Origin: a virus
Reading direction: 5' to 3' (one strand)
DNA length: 32,926 nucleotides
IMG/VR virus record: IMGVR_UViG_3300028920_000191
Location: 1-32,926 of that record
Shown here: piece after piece, positions 22,124-30,135 of the stretch
How positions within the stretch are numbered: the stretch's first letter is position 1
How the letters are laid out: each line of letters opens with the position of its first letter
Made by a program: the position numbers and the translations under genes
The notes under the pieces: model-generated
The model's input: only the letters and a program-made list of their open reading frames with translations
The model's database searches: none
Told to the model about the DNA's origin: nothing

Positions 22124-22966
22124 ATGGCGAGGACTATTGAAGCAATTTACGACGCTATTATCCAGGAAAAGGAAACGCTCCCGAGCCTGGAGGGCCTTAC
22201 TCCAAATAATGACAATTACGAGGATCTCCTCGCCGCTATTGACGCCGATAGTGCGGTCTCCGAGTGGCGTCTTTGGGCTTATATCCAGGCGGTACAGATC
22301 CACGTTTTAGAGGTTTTTTTCGACCTGTTTAAGGAGGAGATCGACGCAAAAGCGGCCGAGGCAATCGTTGGGACGCTCCCCTGGTATGTCAAAATATCCA
22401 AAGAATACGAGCCAGGGGTCTCCCTGGAGCTTATCGGTAGTAAATGGCAATACGCGACGCCGGTCCCAGCAAATCGATTAATCCCGGTCGCGAGCGCAAT
22501 CGCAAACGCTGGGACGATCTTTTTAAAGGTCGCAAAATCGGACGGCCTGGGCGGCTTTGAGGCCTTAACGGCTCCGGAGTTAACCGCTTTTACCGGTTAT
22601 ATCAAAGATCGCGGTTTTGCCGGCGACTCGTTCAATATCCAAAGCCTTAACGGCGATACGCTCGAGGTCGATATTGACGTTTATTATGACGCTTTCCTTA
22701 GCTCCGCAACGGTCGAGGCGGACGTCGAGGCGGCGATTTCAGCCTATTTGGCGGACCTGGATTTCGACGGGGTCGTTAAGGCGATTAAGATAATCGACGC
22801 GATTCAGGCGGTCGAGGGCGTCCGCGACGTCGTCGTTAACGGGTTAACCGGTGTTAACGGCGTAATAAATACGCCTTTTTCGAGAGAATACGAGACTAAA
22901 GCCGGATATATTACTTTTGACTCCGGGAGCTCGACCTTAACAATGATCGCAGACACAAACCAATAG
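22124..22966 (+). CDS. Baseplate J-like protein (Mu gp47-like)
   Basis: The 280-aa product starting at ATG 22124 (MARTIEAIYDAIIQEKE) is preferred over a 22-codon upstream extension that overlaps the previous gene. It has the J-like pattern: WRLWAYIQAVQIHVLEVFFDLFKEEI (about 47-72), LPWYVKISKEYEPG, GDTLEVDIDVYYD and the late IKIIDAIQAVEGVRDVVVNGL segment. J-like proteins form the baseplate periphery with the gp25-like wedge. It is followed after 2 bp by a TTG-started gene. Confidence 0.83.
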   Translation: MARTIEAIYDAIIQEKETLPSLEGLTPNNDNYEDLLAAIDADSAVSEWRLWAYIQAVQIHVLEVFFDLFKEEIDAKAAEAIVGTLPWYVKISKEYEPGVSLELIGSKWQYATPVPANRLIPVASAIANAGTIFLKVAKSDGLGGFEALTAPELTAFTGYIKDRGFAGDSFNIQSLNGDTLEVDIDVYYDAFLSSATVEADVEAAISAYLADLDFDGVVKAIKIIDAIQAVEGVRDVVVNGLTGVNGVINTPFSREYETKAGYITFDSGSSTLTMIADTNQ

Positions 22967-22968
22967 AA

Positions 22969-23472
22969 TTGAATTACTCTTTCGATCATATCAAATTCAT
23001 TGAGCAACTCCTCCCGGGAGATCTCCGGACAACGACGCGTAAGGAGTGGCTCGCGGCTCTCCTGGATCCAGGCAATACCTTACACTCAGAATTTTTAAGC
23101 AAGGTAAGCGAGATCCGGGACGAGATCGCACTGAACGGGCAAAAGCTTACGATTGAATGGTATTTAAACAACCTTTTCGACGCCGTCGATAGGCGGATTT
23201 ATATCGACGATCCGAGCACTACTTTTGTGCTGGTCGCTTTGTATCTTATCAGCGAGGGACAGGACGGCCAGGCCTTGTATCTGATCAGCGAAAGCCCGGA
23301 CGGGGACGGCGAGCTCGAGCTTTTCCTTATCAGCGAGGAGGAGTCCAACGATAACGATTTTACCGTCTTTTATCCGGACACTATTAGCCCGGACCTGGAC
23401 GCAATGAACCGAGCGATTAAGAAAATTAAAAAAGCCGCAAAACGGCACAATATAGACACTTTTACGCCTTAA
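22969..23472 (+). CDS. Baseplate/tail protein with three LISE repeats
   Basis: The 167-aa reading frame starts at TTG 2 bp after the J-like stop codon. It has an N-terminal helical domain (HIKFIEQLLPGDLRT, LSKVSEIRDEI), then three close repeats of a hydrophobic motif (VALYLISE, QALYLISE, LELFLISE, about residues 85-125) separated by acidic Gly/Asp linkers, and a basic C-terminus. From its place (J-like gene upstream, fibre gene downstream), it is probably the adaptor (Mu gp48/gpI-like) between baseplate and fibre. The repeats are not a family feature I recognise. Confidence 0.65.
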   Translation: MNYSFDHIKFIEQLLPGDLRTTTRKEWLAALLDPGNTLHSEFLSKVSEIRDEIALNGQKLTIEWYLNNLFDAVDRRIYIDDPSTTFVLVALYLISEGQDGQALYLISESPDGDGELELFLISEEESNDNDFTVFYPDTISPDLDAMNRAIKKIKKAAKRHNIDTFTP

Positions 23473-23476
23473 AATT

Positions 23477-24430
23477 ATGAGGGAATTAATCGATTTTACG
23501 GGAGGCCGGAACCTAAAACAGGACGATTTGATCATCTTACAAGAGCAATTAACCCAGCTAAAGGCAAATTTTAAAGGCCTGGGCGGCGCGTTTGTCGTTT
23601 GGGGTTTTGAGGTTACCGGCTCAGTCGGTAACTATACCGTCGCCGAGGGAGTCGCTTTTCTAAACGGCAAGCTTATTTATTATCCGGGAGGCTCCGGGCT
23701 TGCGATAACAAGCTCGACGGCAATCCGGGAGGCCGCCGCGACGACTGAGCTCTCCAGGGCTTACACACTCGACGCAAACAGCCGGGACGGGGTGCGAAAG
23801 TCTAATATTACAATCGACACGACGGCGGGAGCCGACGAGGAGGAGTATATCGGAATAAGCCCGAGCGGCCCGGATCGCAATATTAACGACGCGCTGAGGG
23901 ATCAAGTTTACCGCGCTGGTATGGTCCAGGCATGGAGCGGAGATATCGGAGCCTTTGACGGCAACGGGGTAGGCCTGGGATCTTTGAGAGGTTGGCAGCT
24001 TTGCAACGGCCAAAACTCAAGCCCGGATATGAGGGGTAAGTTTTTAATCGGCCGAGATCCGTCGGACGTCCTTTTCGATGCAATCGGCGACGTCGGAGGA
24101 TCTAAAGAGCACGATCATAAAATCGGGCAAGTTAACCCAGGGAGCGGGGTCGTTATCGGAGACGACGGTCCGCAAGACTCTTTTATTACCCTGGATGATA
24201 CTCCGGATTATCAAGACTCGAGCCCGACCGCCGGGATAATAGGGTATATTGTGCGAGACAGAGACGGAAACGACCCGGATACATGGAGCTCTCATGGTAT
24301 CAAATCGCACGATACGACCGCCTTACCTCCTTACTATACGGTGGCTTGGATGGTATGGCAAGGCAACGCCTCGGGCTGGGGTGTTTTTGACGATGGTGCT
24401 CAGCAACAAGGGCAAGAATCTGAAAGCTAA
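23477..24430 (+). CDS. Tail fibre with collar domain
   Basis: The 317-aa protein has an N-terminal helical and beta attachment region and a C-terminal phage tail collar domain: GAFDGNGV, RGWQLCNGQNSSPDMRGKFLIG (about 174-195), VGGSKEHDH with histidines, and TTALPPYYTVAWMVWQ near the end. Collar domains form trimers with metal-binding histidines and serve in adhesion. The C-terminus ends in a Gln/Ser-rich tail. A second distal tail gene follows 3 bp downstream, so the phage may carry two kinds of adhesin. Confidence 0.82.
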   Translation: MRELIDFTGGRNLKQDDLIILQEQLTQLKANFKGLGGAFVVWGFEVTGSVGNYTVAEGVAFLNGKLIYYPGGSGLAITSSTAIREAAATTELSRAYTLDANSRDGVRKSNITIDTTAGADEEEYIGISPSGPDRNINDALRDQVYRAGMVQAWSGDIGAFDGNGVGLGSLRGWQLCNGQNSSPDMRGKFLIGRDPSDVLFDAIGDVGGSKEHDHKIGQVNPGSGVVIGDDGPQDSFITLDDTPDYQDSSPTAGIIGYIVRDRDGNDPDTWSSHGIKSHDTTALPPYYTVAWMVWQGNASGWGVFDDGAQQQGQESES

Positions 24431-24433
24431 GAA

Positions 24434-25948
24434 ATGAAGCTTAAAACCTGGGAAAGCGCGACAATATGGGACCTTGCGGTTATCGCAAACGGTAACCTGG
24501 GCGTCGCCTTGTCTCTCGCTCAGGATAACGGGATCGAGCTCGACGACGATATCGCGCCGGAGACTGAGATCCAGGTATCCCAGGCGGTGCGAGATTATAA
24601 GCCGCCGACAATTGAGCCGGTACTTAAGGTCGCACAAAGCCAGGAGACGACGGTTTTACCAAATCAATCAATTTTTGATATAACACTCCAAAGATTTGGA
24701 TCCCTTAACGGGATCGCTCAGATCCTTGCGGGTAACGATATCGATCCGGACGTTAAGCTCGGTAATTTTTCAAAGATTAAAGCGCCTTTAAATAGCAAGT
24801 CCGCCGTAGTTGGTTATTACAAGAATCGAAATATTATCCCTGAGACCTGGAGATTTGAGGAAGCCATTACACCGTTAATGGATAAATTCGCCGATTTTTT
24901 CGAGAATGGGCTCGGGTTTTCTACTGTTAGACTGACAGATACATATTCCGGATACTGTTTAAGGGTATGTCATCCAGTTTCATTGTTGGAAATCGATATC
25001 GGATTTAAGGAGTACAATGGTCGTATGTGGGTCGATGCCCAGGCCGCACAGGCTTTTTTTGAAAGCCAACCGGAAACGGCGGAGCCGCTAAAAATCACAC
25101 GCGCCTATCTACAGGGGTTACACGAATCTGGCGCCAATTTCATGGAGCCGCCCACCTATTCCAATGCGCTGGAATTTTATCCCAATGCCGAAAACCCGGA
25201 TGAAAGCTACATCCGCAAAGGTGACACCCAATTCATGCAATTTGAAAATTTCCGGCGGCAAAATTACAGGGATGCCAACTCTCCATATTTAAACACCGCC
25301 CAGCATTTACACGCGGCCTTTACGCTGGTTGTATGGGAAGGCAGCGAAATGACAGATGCGAATGTAAATGTGGGCCATTATTTCGGCCACATGGGGCCGA
25401 ATAATGGACAAACGACCAGTTTCCAAATCCGCGACCGATACAATGATAACCCGACACTTCGACTTAATCGATACACTTCAAAGTTTCGACTTGGTGGAAA
25501 TATTGGCACGTTTGACACCCGAAATTCTAATTGGTGGGATGTGAGTGTACAGCCTTTGCCGCAATTAGGGCAATACACAGACGATCAATTTTCAGAATAC
25601 GGAATTCATGCCGGATATCACGAATACCGAGATCAAACCGATGTAGATAATGAACTGATTTTCATCGAAAATCTAATAAAACAGTACATAAAAAAATATG
25701 AAGCCGAAACCGGAATTGTGCAAATCGCATGGACACAGCCAAACCAATTTGGAGCATATAAACGACCGGGGGATCCGGCCGCCGCTGGCTTTGACTGTTT
25801 TTATAGCACCAAACTTTTTTTACGCGCATTAAATGACAAAATTGAATTCAAAGGAATGAGCCCGGATAAGACAGAATTAATTTATCGGGAAGTGGAAAAA
25901 ATATTCAAATTACCAGAACAAGGGATTCACATAGCAGATACCACATGA
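24434..25948 (+). CDS. Large distal tail protein with native N-terminus and imported C-terminus
   Basis: The N-terminal about 130 residues of this 504-aa protein include a LysM-like segment (NQSIFDITLQRFGSLNGIAQILAGNDI, about 77-103), which often anchors baseplate-linked proteins. From about residue 140 the codon use changes sharply: after position 25150 all 17 Glu codons I counted are GAA, while neighbouring genes mostly use GAG, and CCWGG sites become rare. The C-terminal part (Tyr, Asn, Phe and Trp rich, with NVNVGHYFGHMGP and YGIHAGYHEYRDQ) has no fold I recognise; a receptor-binding or carbohydrate-interacting role is the best guess. It overlaps the next gene by 4 bp (ATGA). Confidence 0.7.
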   Translation: MKLKTWESATIWDLAVIANGNLGVALSLAQDNGIELDDDIAPETEIQVSQAVRDYKPPTIEPVLKVAQSQETTVLPNQSIFDITLQRFGSLNGIAQILAGNDIDPDVKLGNFSKIKAPLNSKSAVVGYYKNRNIIPETWRFEEAITPLMDKFADFFENGLGFSTVRLTDTYSGYCLRVCHPVSLLEIDIGFKEYNGRMWVDAQAAQAFFESQPETAEPLKITRAYLQGLHESGANFMEPPTYSNALEFYPNAENPDESYIRKGDTQFMQFENFRRQNYRDANSPYLNTAQHLHAAFTLVVWEGSEMTDANVNVGHYFGHMGPNNGQTTSFQIRDRYNDNPTLRLNRYTSKFRLGGNIGTFDTRNSNWWDVSVQPLPQLGQYTDDQFSEYGIHAGYHEYRDQTDVDNELIFIENLIKQYIKKYEAETGIVQIAWTQPNQFGAYKRPGDPAAAGFDCFYSTKLFLRALNDKIEFKGMSPDKTELIYREVEKIFKLPEQGIHIADTT

Positions 25949-26457
25949 AATATTTACCCGGATTTTTCACAGAACAAGCGGCGCGAGATTACTCGAGAGA
26001 AGCGCGAGAACAGTCTCAAAACCCGACGACGACGTTTGAATTTATGTTTTCATGGACTAAGCACTCCGCGCGGTCTGAATGGGCTCTAATAATACCGCCA
26101 GGATGTGAGTCTTTTTTAAGAGAGGGAGACGAGTCTCGTCTTATTGATAAGTTAGATCCGACTTGGTGGTCCCAGCCGGAGGCCGTCGATCCGATCGATA
26201 AATATCGCGTATATTGGGCGGAGTTCGCTCGCGAAATTATCGCCGAATTTAACGCCCGAAACCAAAACCTTACGGGCGCCGCCGCTATGCAAGCAATCGT
26301 AATGCTTAAGCCTGTTATCGACGCGCTAAACGGTTTTGCCCTGGGCGCCGCGAGGGATATCCTTAGCCAAATTCCGGCGGATCCTCAAATTTTCCCGCAA
26401 ACAGAAAAAGACTATTTTCTAACAAAAATTAATAATTACTTAAGTAATTGGACCTAA
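25945..26457 (+). CDS. Unknown tail-associated protein
   Basis: I do not recognise this 170-aa product. It is soluble, with SWTKHSARSEWALIIPPG and DPTWWSQPE segments in the N-terminal half and an Ala-rich helical C-terminal half (LTGAAAMQAIVMLKPVIDAL). Its first about 40 codons share the GAA-rich style of the imported region upstream, then the sequence returns to the genome's usual style. A 4-bp overlap with the large tail protein suggests coupled translation, and a fibre chaperone for that protein is possible by position. Confidence 0.62.
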   Translation: MKYLPGFFTEQAARDYSREAREQSQNPTTTFEFMFSWTKHSARSEWALIIPPGCESFLREGDESRLIDKLDPTWWSQPEAVDPIDKYRVYWAEFAREIIAEFNARNQNLTGAAAMQAIVMLKPVIDALNGFALGAARDILSQIPADPQIFPQTEKDYFLTKINNYLSNWT

Positions 26458-26466
26458 CTTTATAGC

Positions 26467-26997
26467 ATGAAAAAATATACGTTTCACGATCTCGCTCTTA
26501 AGACCGGGGACCTGGTCCTTTTCAGGACGCCGCTCTCCTGGTCGCCTATGTCATGGCTCGCTCAGTTGATCCGGATTTTTACCGGGTCCGCTTATAATCA
26601 CGCGGGTATTATCGTCGAGATTTGGGGCCGCCCTTTTTTACTGGAGGCCAACGAGCGCGGGCTCGTCGCAGCTCCGGCGGAGTATAGGCTCCATGGTCGC
26701 GAGATACTGGTCCGCAAGCCCTTATTTTCCTTCATAAGCTCCGAGATAGCCCGGAGGGCCGTCTCTCGCCTGGGCGTCTCGAAATACGATTTTAAGAGCC
26801 TTTTTGTTTACCAGGTTTTATATCAAATTTTTGGGACCTGGAAGGGTAAAAAAAACGACGACGCCGTCGATCGGCTTTATTGCTCCGAGTTTTACGCTTG
26901 GTGTTTCCGGGAGGAGTTCGTCGCCTGGTATCTTACGGATCCGGAGGTCCTGGTTAATACTCCGCTTTTAGCTGATAAATACCGCTTAAAATTATGA
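26467..26997 (+). CDS. Permuted NlpC/P60-like hydrolase (YiiX/YebB type)
   Basis: The 176-aa protein has the order typical of circularly permuted NlpC/P60 (YiiX-like) enzymes: KTGDLVLFR (about 12-20), YNHAGIIVE with candidate catalytic H45, FLLEANERG, and YCSEFYAW with candidate catalytic C139. Such papain-like enzymes act on peptidoglycan peptides or lipids. No signal peptide is seen. It follows the tail genes and precedes two membrane protein genes, so it may form a second envelope-acting group beside the M15 endolysin, or be a virion-associated entry enzyme. Confidence 0.75.
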   Translation: MKKYTFHDLALKTGDLVLFRTPLSWSPMSWLAQLIRIFTGSAYNHAGIIVEIWGRPFLLEANERGLVAAPAEYRLHGREILVRKPLFSFISSEIARRAVSRLGVSKYDFKSLFVYQVLYQIFGTWKGKKNDDAVDRLYCSEFYAWCFREEFVAWYLTDPEVLVNTPLLADKYRLKL

Positions 26998-27443
26998 TAC
27001 TTATCATCTTTTCTCTCTTAATCGTCGTCCTGGTTGAGGCTTTTTTCGATGTTCAAAAGATCCGCGCCGGGATCTCGCCGCCGGTTTCCTGGGCTTTCCG
27101 CCTTTGCGTCGGCGCCGCTTACCTGGTTTGGTATTATTTTAAATACGACGTTTATCCTCTTTGGATCCTGGAGGAGCTGGGCCTTTGGTCGCTTTTCTTG
27201 GTCTCTTTTTATTGGACGTTTTTCGATATGACCGTTAACGTAATGAGGGGTAAAAATGCGCTTGTATGGGGTCAAACTAAAGTAATTGACCGCTTTTTCG
27301 GGGGGAGATATTTAACAGGTTGGTATGCAGCCGCTATGCCTGGGGTCGGGCATTTAATTAAATGGTCTCTTTTGCTTACCGGGTTTTTCTCGGTATGCTT
27401 GCCCAGGATCCAGGGGGAGACGCCCGTCTTTTACCCTTTTTAA
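26994..27443 (+). CDS. Multi-pass membrane protein
   Basis: The 149-aa product has hydrophobic segments at about 1-18 (ILIIFSLLIVVLVEAFF), 33-50 (AFRLCVGAAYLVWYYF), 60-82 (LWSLFLVSFYWTFFDMTV) and 118-136, making four probable membrane passes. It overlaps the upstream hydrolase gene by 4 bp and the next start by one base (TAATG). No family is recognised. Between a cell-wall hydrolase and another membrane protein, it could be a second holin or a superinfection-exclusion factor. Confidence 0.65.
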   Translation: MILIIFSLLIVVLVEAFFDVQKIRAGISPPVSWAFRLCVGAAYLVWYYFKYDVYPLWILEELGLWSLFLVSFYWTFFDMTVNVMRGKNALVWGQTKVIDRFFGGRYLTGWYAAAMPGVGHLIKWSLLLTGFFSVCLPRIQGETPVFYPF

Positions 27444-28117
27444 TGGAGATCATAACGCCAATTTTAACAGCCATCATATCAGCAATCGCCGTAATATTGC
27501 CGGCGTATTGGTTACACTCGCAAAGAGAAAAGTCCCGGGCGATTCAAATTAAAGCCCTGGAGGATAAGGTTATCGCCCTGGAGCATTTCAGCTCCGACGC
27601 GATCCGGATCCGACTTGCAACGATTAACGCCTTGCAAATGCTGGTAAGCGATTTATTTAAGGGGTCCGGAGCGGACCGCTTTCTTATCCTGGTAGCTTAT
27701 AATGGATCCCAGGCGGTAAAATGGGCCTCGGTAATATACGAGCAACACCAAAACACAATTAAAGTAAATTATTCACTCGGAGCGGCCCGCAAATATCATA
27801 ATTTGCCGCTCGACGACGTTTATAGGGATATGCTACATAAGGCCGAGCAAAAAGGTTATTCTTACGAGAAAACCGACGAGATGCACGATAGCCTTTTGAA
27901 GGATATTTATATCGAGGAGAAGGTTAGCGAGAGCCGGGTCGATTGGGTCCGTCGAAAAGAGATAAAAAACGGCAAGGATCTTATTATTTATACATCCACC
28001 GCAACGCACCAACCCGACGGCTTTACTCCGATTGATAAAAGGCGGGTCCGGATCAGTATCGCCGCGATTAAGGACTTAATATATAAGGAGTTTGACGACG
28101 TCCTCGAGATTAAATAA
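27443..28117 (+). CDS. Membrane-anchored protein with GAF-like soluble domain
   Basis: The preferred start (ATG 27443) overlaps the preceding stop; the same frame opens 27 codons upstream but would overlap the previous gene. The 224-aa product has one N-terminal membrane segment (ITPILTAIISAIAVILPAYWL, about 4-24), a short coiled coil (about 30-55), and a soluble domain with GADRFLILVAYNGSQAVKWASVIYEQ (about 75-100) that resembles GAF-like sensor domains. The C-terminal part is charged. This suggests a membrane-anchored sensor or lysis-control protein. No effector domain is visible. Confidence 0.62.
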   Translation: MEIITPILTAIISAIAVILPAYWLHSQREKSRAIQIKALEDKVIALEHFSSDAIRIRLATINALQMLVSDLFKGSGADRFLILVAYNGSQAVKWASVIYEQHQNTIKVNYSLGAARKYHNLPLDDVYRDMLHKAEQKGYSYEKTDEMHDSLLKDIYIEEKVSESRVDWVRRKEIKNGKDLIIYTSTATHQPDGFTPIDKRRVRISIAAIKDLIYKEFDDVLEIK

Positions 28118-28444
28118 CTTTCTTAAAATCCATCGCTTTTTTAAAAAACTTCGATTTTTCACTTAAAAAACAGGCTTTTAAAGCGTTTAAAAGCACTTTT
28201 CAAATTCGGTATTCAGAAAGTTACTTTTCGAGCTGATCACTTTTTTGAAAAGTTCAAAATTGAGAAAGTTACTTTTTGAGCTGGACACTTTTAACCCTCA
28301 TTTAAACGCTTTAAAGGCCACTTTTTAGCCTTTATTTTCCGGCAATTTCAAAAAACCGCCTTTTTTCTCAAAACTTTTCGACGCCGTCGAATTTGTCAAT
28401 GTCGCAAAATGTCGTATTATTGTTGTGTTAACAAAAACCAAAAA
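28118..28444. promoter_or_regulatory. 327-bp AT-rich regulatory gap before early genes
   Basis: No gene is visible in this gap. It holds a perfect 9-bp-arm palindrome (28174-28194, centre GCG); two 30-bp direct repeats with 3 mismatches at 28215-28244 and 28263-28292 (period 48 bp); a TTTAAACGCTTTAAA element (28301-28315), the reverse complement of the core of the first palindrome; and the 15-bp palindrome TTCGACGCCGTCGAA (28377-28391). A promoter-like element follows. It probably separates the late and early transcripts and hosts regulators. Confidence 0.7.
28393..28422 (+). promoter_or_regulatory. Putative early promoter overlapping duplicated element
   Basis: TTG at 28393-28395 is followed after 19 bp by TATTATTG (28415-28422), one mismatch from the Bacteroidota -7 consensus TAnnTTTG. 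A 15-bp palindrome abuts it upstream. The 23-bp stretch at 28399-28421 is repeated exactly at 29137-29159 and contains two ATGTCG hexamers 10 bp apart. The ATG at 28445 lies 23 bp downstream. Confidence 0.6.
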
Positions 28445-28678
28445 ATGAGTAAAACAACCAAAAACGGCCTTGTCTCCTGGGTAAAGGAGGCGGGGCAACC
28501 GATTCAAATTAATTGCGCTCCTGGAGAGCTCACCGACCAGGATAACCTTGTCGCCCTGGGTGAGATCCTCGCGACGCTTAAGCCTTTGCAGCTTGCTCAG
28601 GTTTTAATCGTAATGAATAGCCGGACCGGAGCCTCGCGCTCCTCGGTGGTTATTAGACCGAGAGGAGGCCGGCAATGA
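28445..28678 (+). CDS. Small early protein of unknown function
   Basis: The 77-aa product starts at an ATG in a run of A residues (AAAAAATGAG), as for other well-expressed genes here. It has SWVKEAGQPIQINCAPGELT near the N-terminus, a helical LVALGEILATLKPLQLAQVLIVM segment and a basic Arg-rich tail. I recognise no family. As the first gene after the 28.1-28.4 kb regulatory gap, it is probably expressed at once after infection, when host-takeover proteins are typical. It overlaps the next gene by 4 bp. Confidence 0.65.
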   Translation: MSKTTKNGLVSWVKEAGQPIQINCAPGELTDQDNLVALGEILATLKPLQLAQVLIVMNSRTGASRSSVVIRPRGGRQ

Positions 28679-29091
28679 GAGCCGCCTTACTGAACCTTAA
28701 AGAGATCCAAAAGCGCAAGCTTTACCAGCAAAGGCGCTTTGTCCTCCTGGATCCAAAAAACCCGCTTTTTGAAAAGCTGGATTTTATCGAGATCGACCAG
28801 GTTAAGACCCGGCGCCAGGCGGTTAACCTTTGGGGTCGTATCTTACCGGATCCCTCAAAAATGGAGGACGCCGGTCTCTCCGCTCGTATTATGGTTTATT
28901 CCGAAATACCGAGCGACTTTTATAGTAACCCGGACGCCCTTGTTAATGATGGCGCCGGGATATGGATCGACCTTACCGCCGCTTCGGTAGTGGTTAAGGA
29001 GTCCATATTTAAAAAGCTCCTTGCGCTTTCTCAGATAAGCGAGATCGAGATCTTACGCGAATACCCGGAGGAGGCCGGCCAAAATGGATAA
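28675..29091 (+). CDS. Unknown early protein
   Basis: The 138-aa product is coupled to the previous gene by an ATGA overlap. It is soluble with mixed charge (LLNLKEIQKRKLYQQRRF; IWIDLTAASVVVKESIFK) and shows no motif I recognise. A terminator-like hairpin lies 18 bp after its stop codon, so this and the preceding gene form a short two-gene early unit separate from the Bet operon. Confidence 0.62.
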   Translation: MRAALLNLKEIQKRKLYQQRRFVLLDPKNPLFEKLDFIEIDQVKTRRQAVNLWGRILPDPSKMEDAGLSARIMVYSEIPSDFYSNPDALVNDGAGIWIDLTAASVVVKESIFKKLLALSQISEIEILREYPEEAGQNG

Positions 29092-29109
29092 GACGGTAAT
29101 AAAAAAAAG

Positions 29110-29130
29110 AGGGCTTTCGGGCCCTTTTTT
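29110..29130 (+). terminator. Rho-independent terminator
   Basis: AGGGC (29110-29114) pairs with GCCCT (29121-29125) around TTTCGG, with a T-run to 29130 and an A-run upstream that would allow bidirectional action. It separates the two-gene early unit from the Bet operon, whose control element begins 7 bp later. Confidence 0.8.
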
Positions 29131-29136
29131 CGCACT

Positions 29137-29159
29137 ATGTCGCAAAATGTCGTATTATT
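29137..29159 (+). promoter_or_regulatory. Second copy of the 23-bp early control element
   Basis: These 23 bases are identical to 28399-28421, including the two ATGTCG hexamers at 10-bp spacing, and end 21 bp before the Bet start (23 bp in the other copy). The conserved position relative to a start codon, right after a terminator, marks it as a promoter/operator. The TTG at -33 seen at the other copy is not obvious here. Confidence 0.65.
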
Positions 29160-29180
29160 ACAGTTCAAATAAACACAAAT

Positions 29181-30134
29181 ATGAGTAACACAGAAAAGAC
29201 GACGGCCGTCTCTAAAGCCGCCACAACCACGCCGGGCGCTCCTTTGAGCGACGCAAAGCTTAAGCAATGGCTTAAGGATACCGGCAAAACCGCGAACATG
29301 AACGACGCCGACGTCTCGCTTTTTCTCGAGATCGCCAAAGCCTCCGGGCTTAATCCGTTTAAGCGCGAGATTCACGCCTCGAAATATTCAAAGGACGGTG
29401 AGCTCGCAATTATTACCGGTTACGAGGTTTATATCGACCGGGCGAACGCCTCCGAGCTTTTGAACGGCTGGAAGGTCGAAACCTCCGGCAAGGTCGCCGA
29501 TAATACCCTTAAGGCGACGCTTACTATTTATCGCAAGGATTGGAGCGAGCCCTTTATTTGGGATGCTTATTATGTCGAAAACGTCGGCCGCAAAAGGGAC
29601 GGATCAGTCAGTAAATTTTGGAAAACCCGCCCGGCCTTTATGCTTAAAAAGGTTTGTATCTCACAGGGTTTCCGCTTATGCTTTACCGAGGCCCTCGGGG
29701 GACTTCCTTACACTCGCGAGGAAATGGAGACCGGAGACGACGCTTATCGCGTCGAGACGCAAGACGTCGAGGTCCAGGAGGTTAATCCGGAGCCTAAAGC
29801 CCAGCAAAAACCAAAGGCGGCGCCGAAAACGATCGACGTATCGCCAAAAACCGAGGACAAGCCGCAAGGCCCTCCGGAGGCTGATTTTACCCAGGACCCG
29901 GATTATCAGGCGACCGAGGAGCAAATCCTCCAGCTTAAGGCTTTGATTAAAAGCCCTTATTTTGACGGGGTTAATAACAATGGAGTCGTTATGCGCGACG
30001 CGATCGTCTCGAAAATGAGCGAGGGACTGGATCGAATGACCGCCGAAAAATGGATTAAGTCAATGACTAAAAAGGTCGAGGATTACGAGCTCGCGCTCGC
30101 CTCTCAAAACAGCGCCGAGGGGGACGTTTTTTAA
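29181..30134 (+). CDS. bet: Bet/RecT-family single-strand annealing protein
   Basis: The 317-aa protein matches the phage Bet family: LFLEIAKASGLNPFKREIHASKYSKDG (about 46-73), LAIITGYEVYIDRANAS, and FWKTRPAFMLKKVCISQGFRLCF. The rest is a charged linker rich in Pro and Lys (about 200-245) and a C-terminal helical region, making it longer than lambda Bet. It should anneal complementary single strands during recombination-dependent replication. No partner exonuclease is clear; the VRR-NUC or HNH enzyme may supply the nuclease. The gene is preceded by a duplicated control element and probably leads the operon through to the helicase. Confidence 0.88.
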   Translation: MSNTEKTTAVSKAATTTPGAPLSDAKLKQWLKDTGKTANMNDADVSLFLEIAKASGLNPFKREIHASKYSKDGELAIITGYEVYIDRANASELLNGWKVETSGKVADNTLKATLTIYRKDWSEPFIWDAYYVENVGRKRDGSVSKFWKTRPAFMLKKVCISQGFRLCFTEALGGLPYTREEMETGDDAYRVETQDVEVQEVNPEPKAQQKPKAAPKTIDVSPKTEDKPQGPPEADFTQDPDYQATEEQILQLKALIKSPYFDGVNNNGVVMRDAIVSKMSEGLDRMTAEKWIKSMTKKVEDYELALASQNSAEGDVF

Positions 30135-30135
30135 T

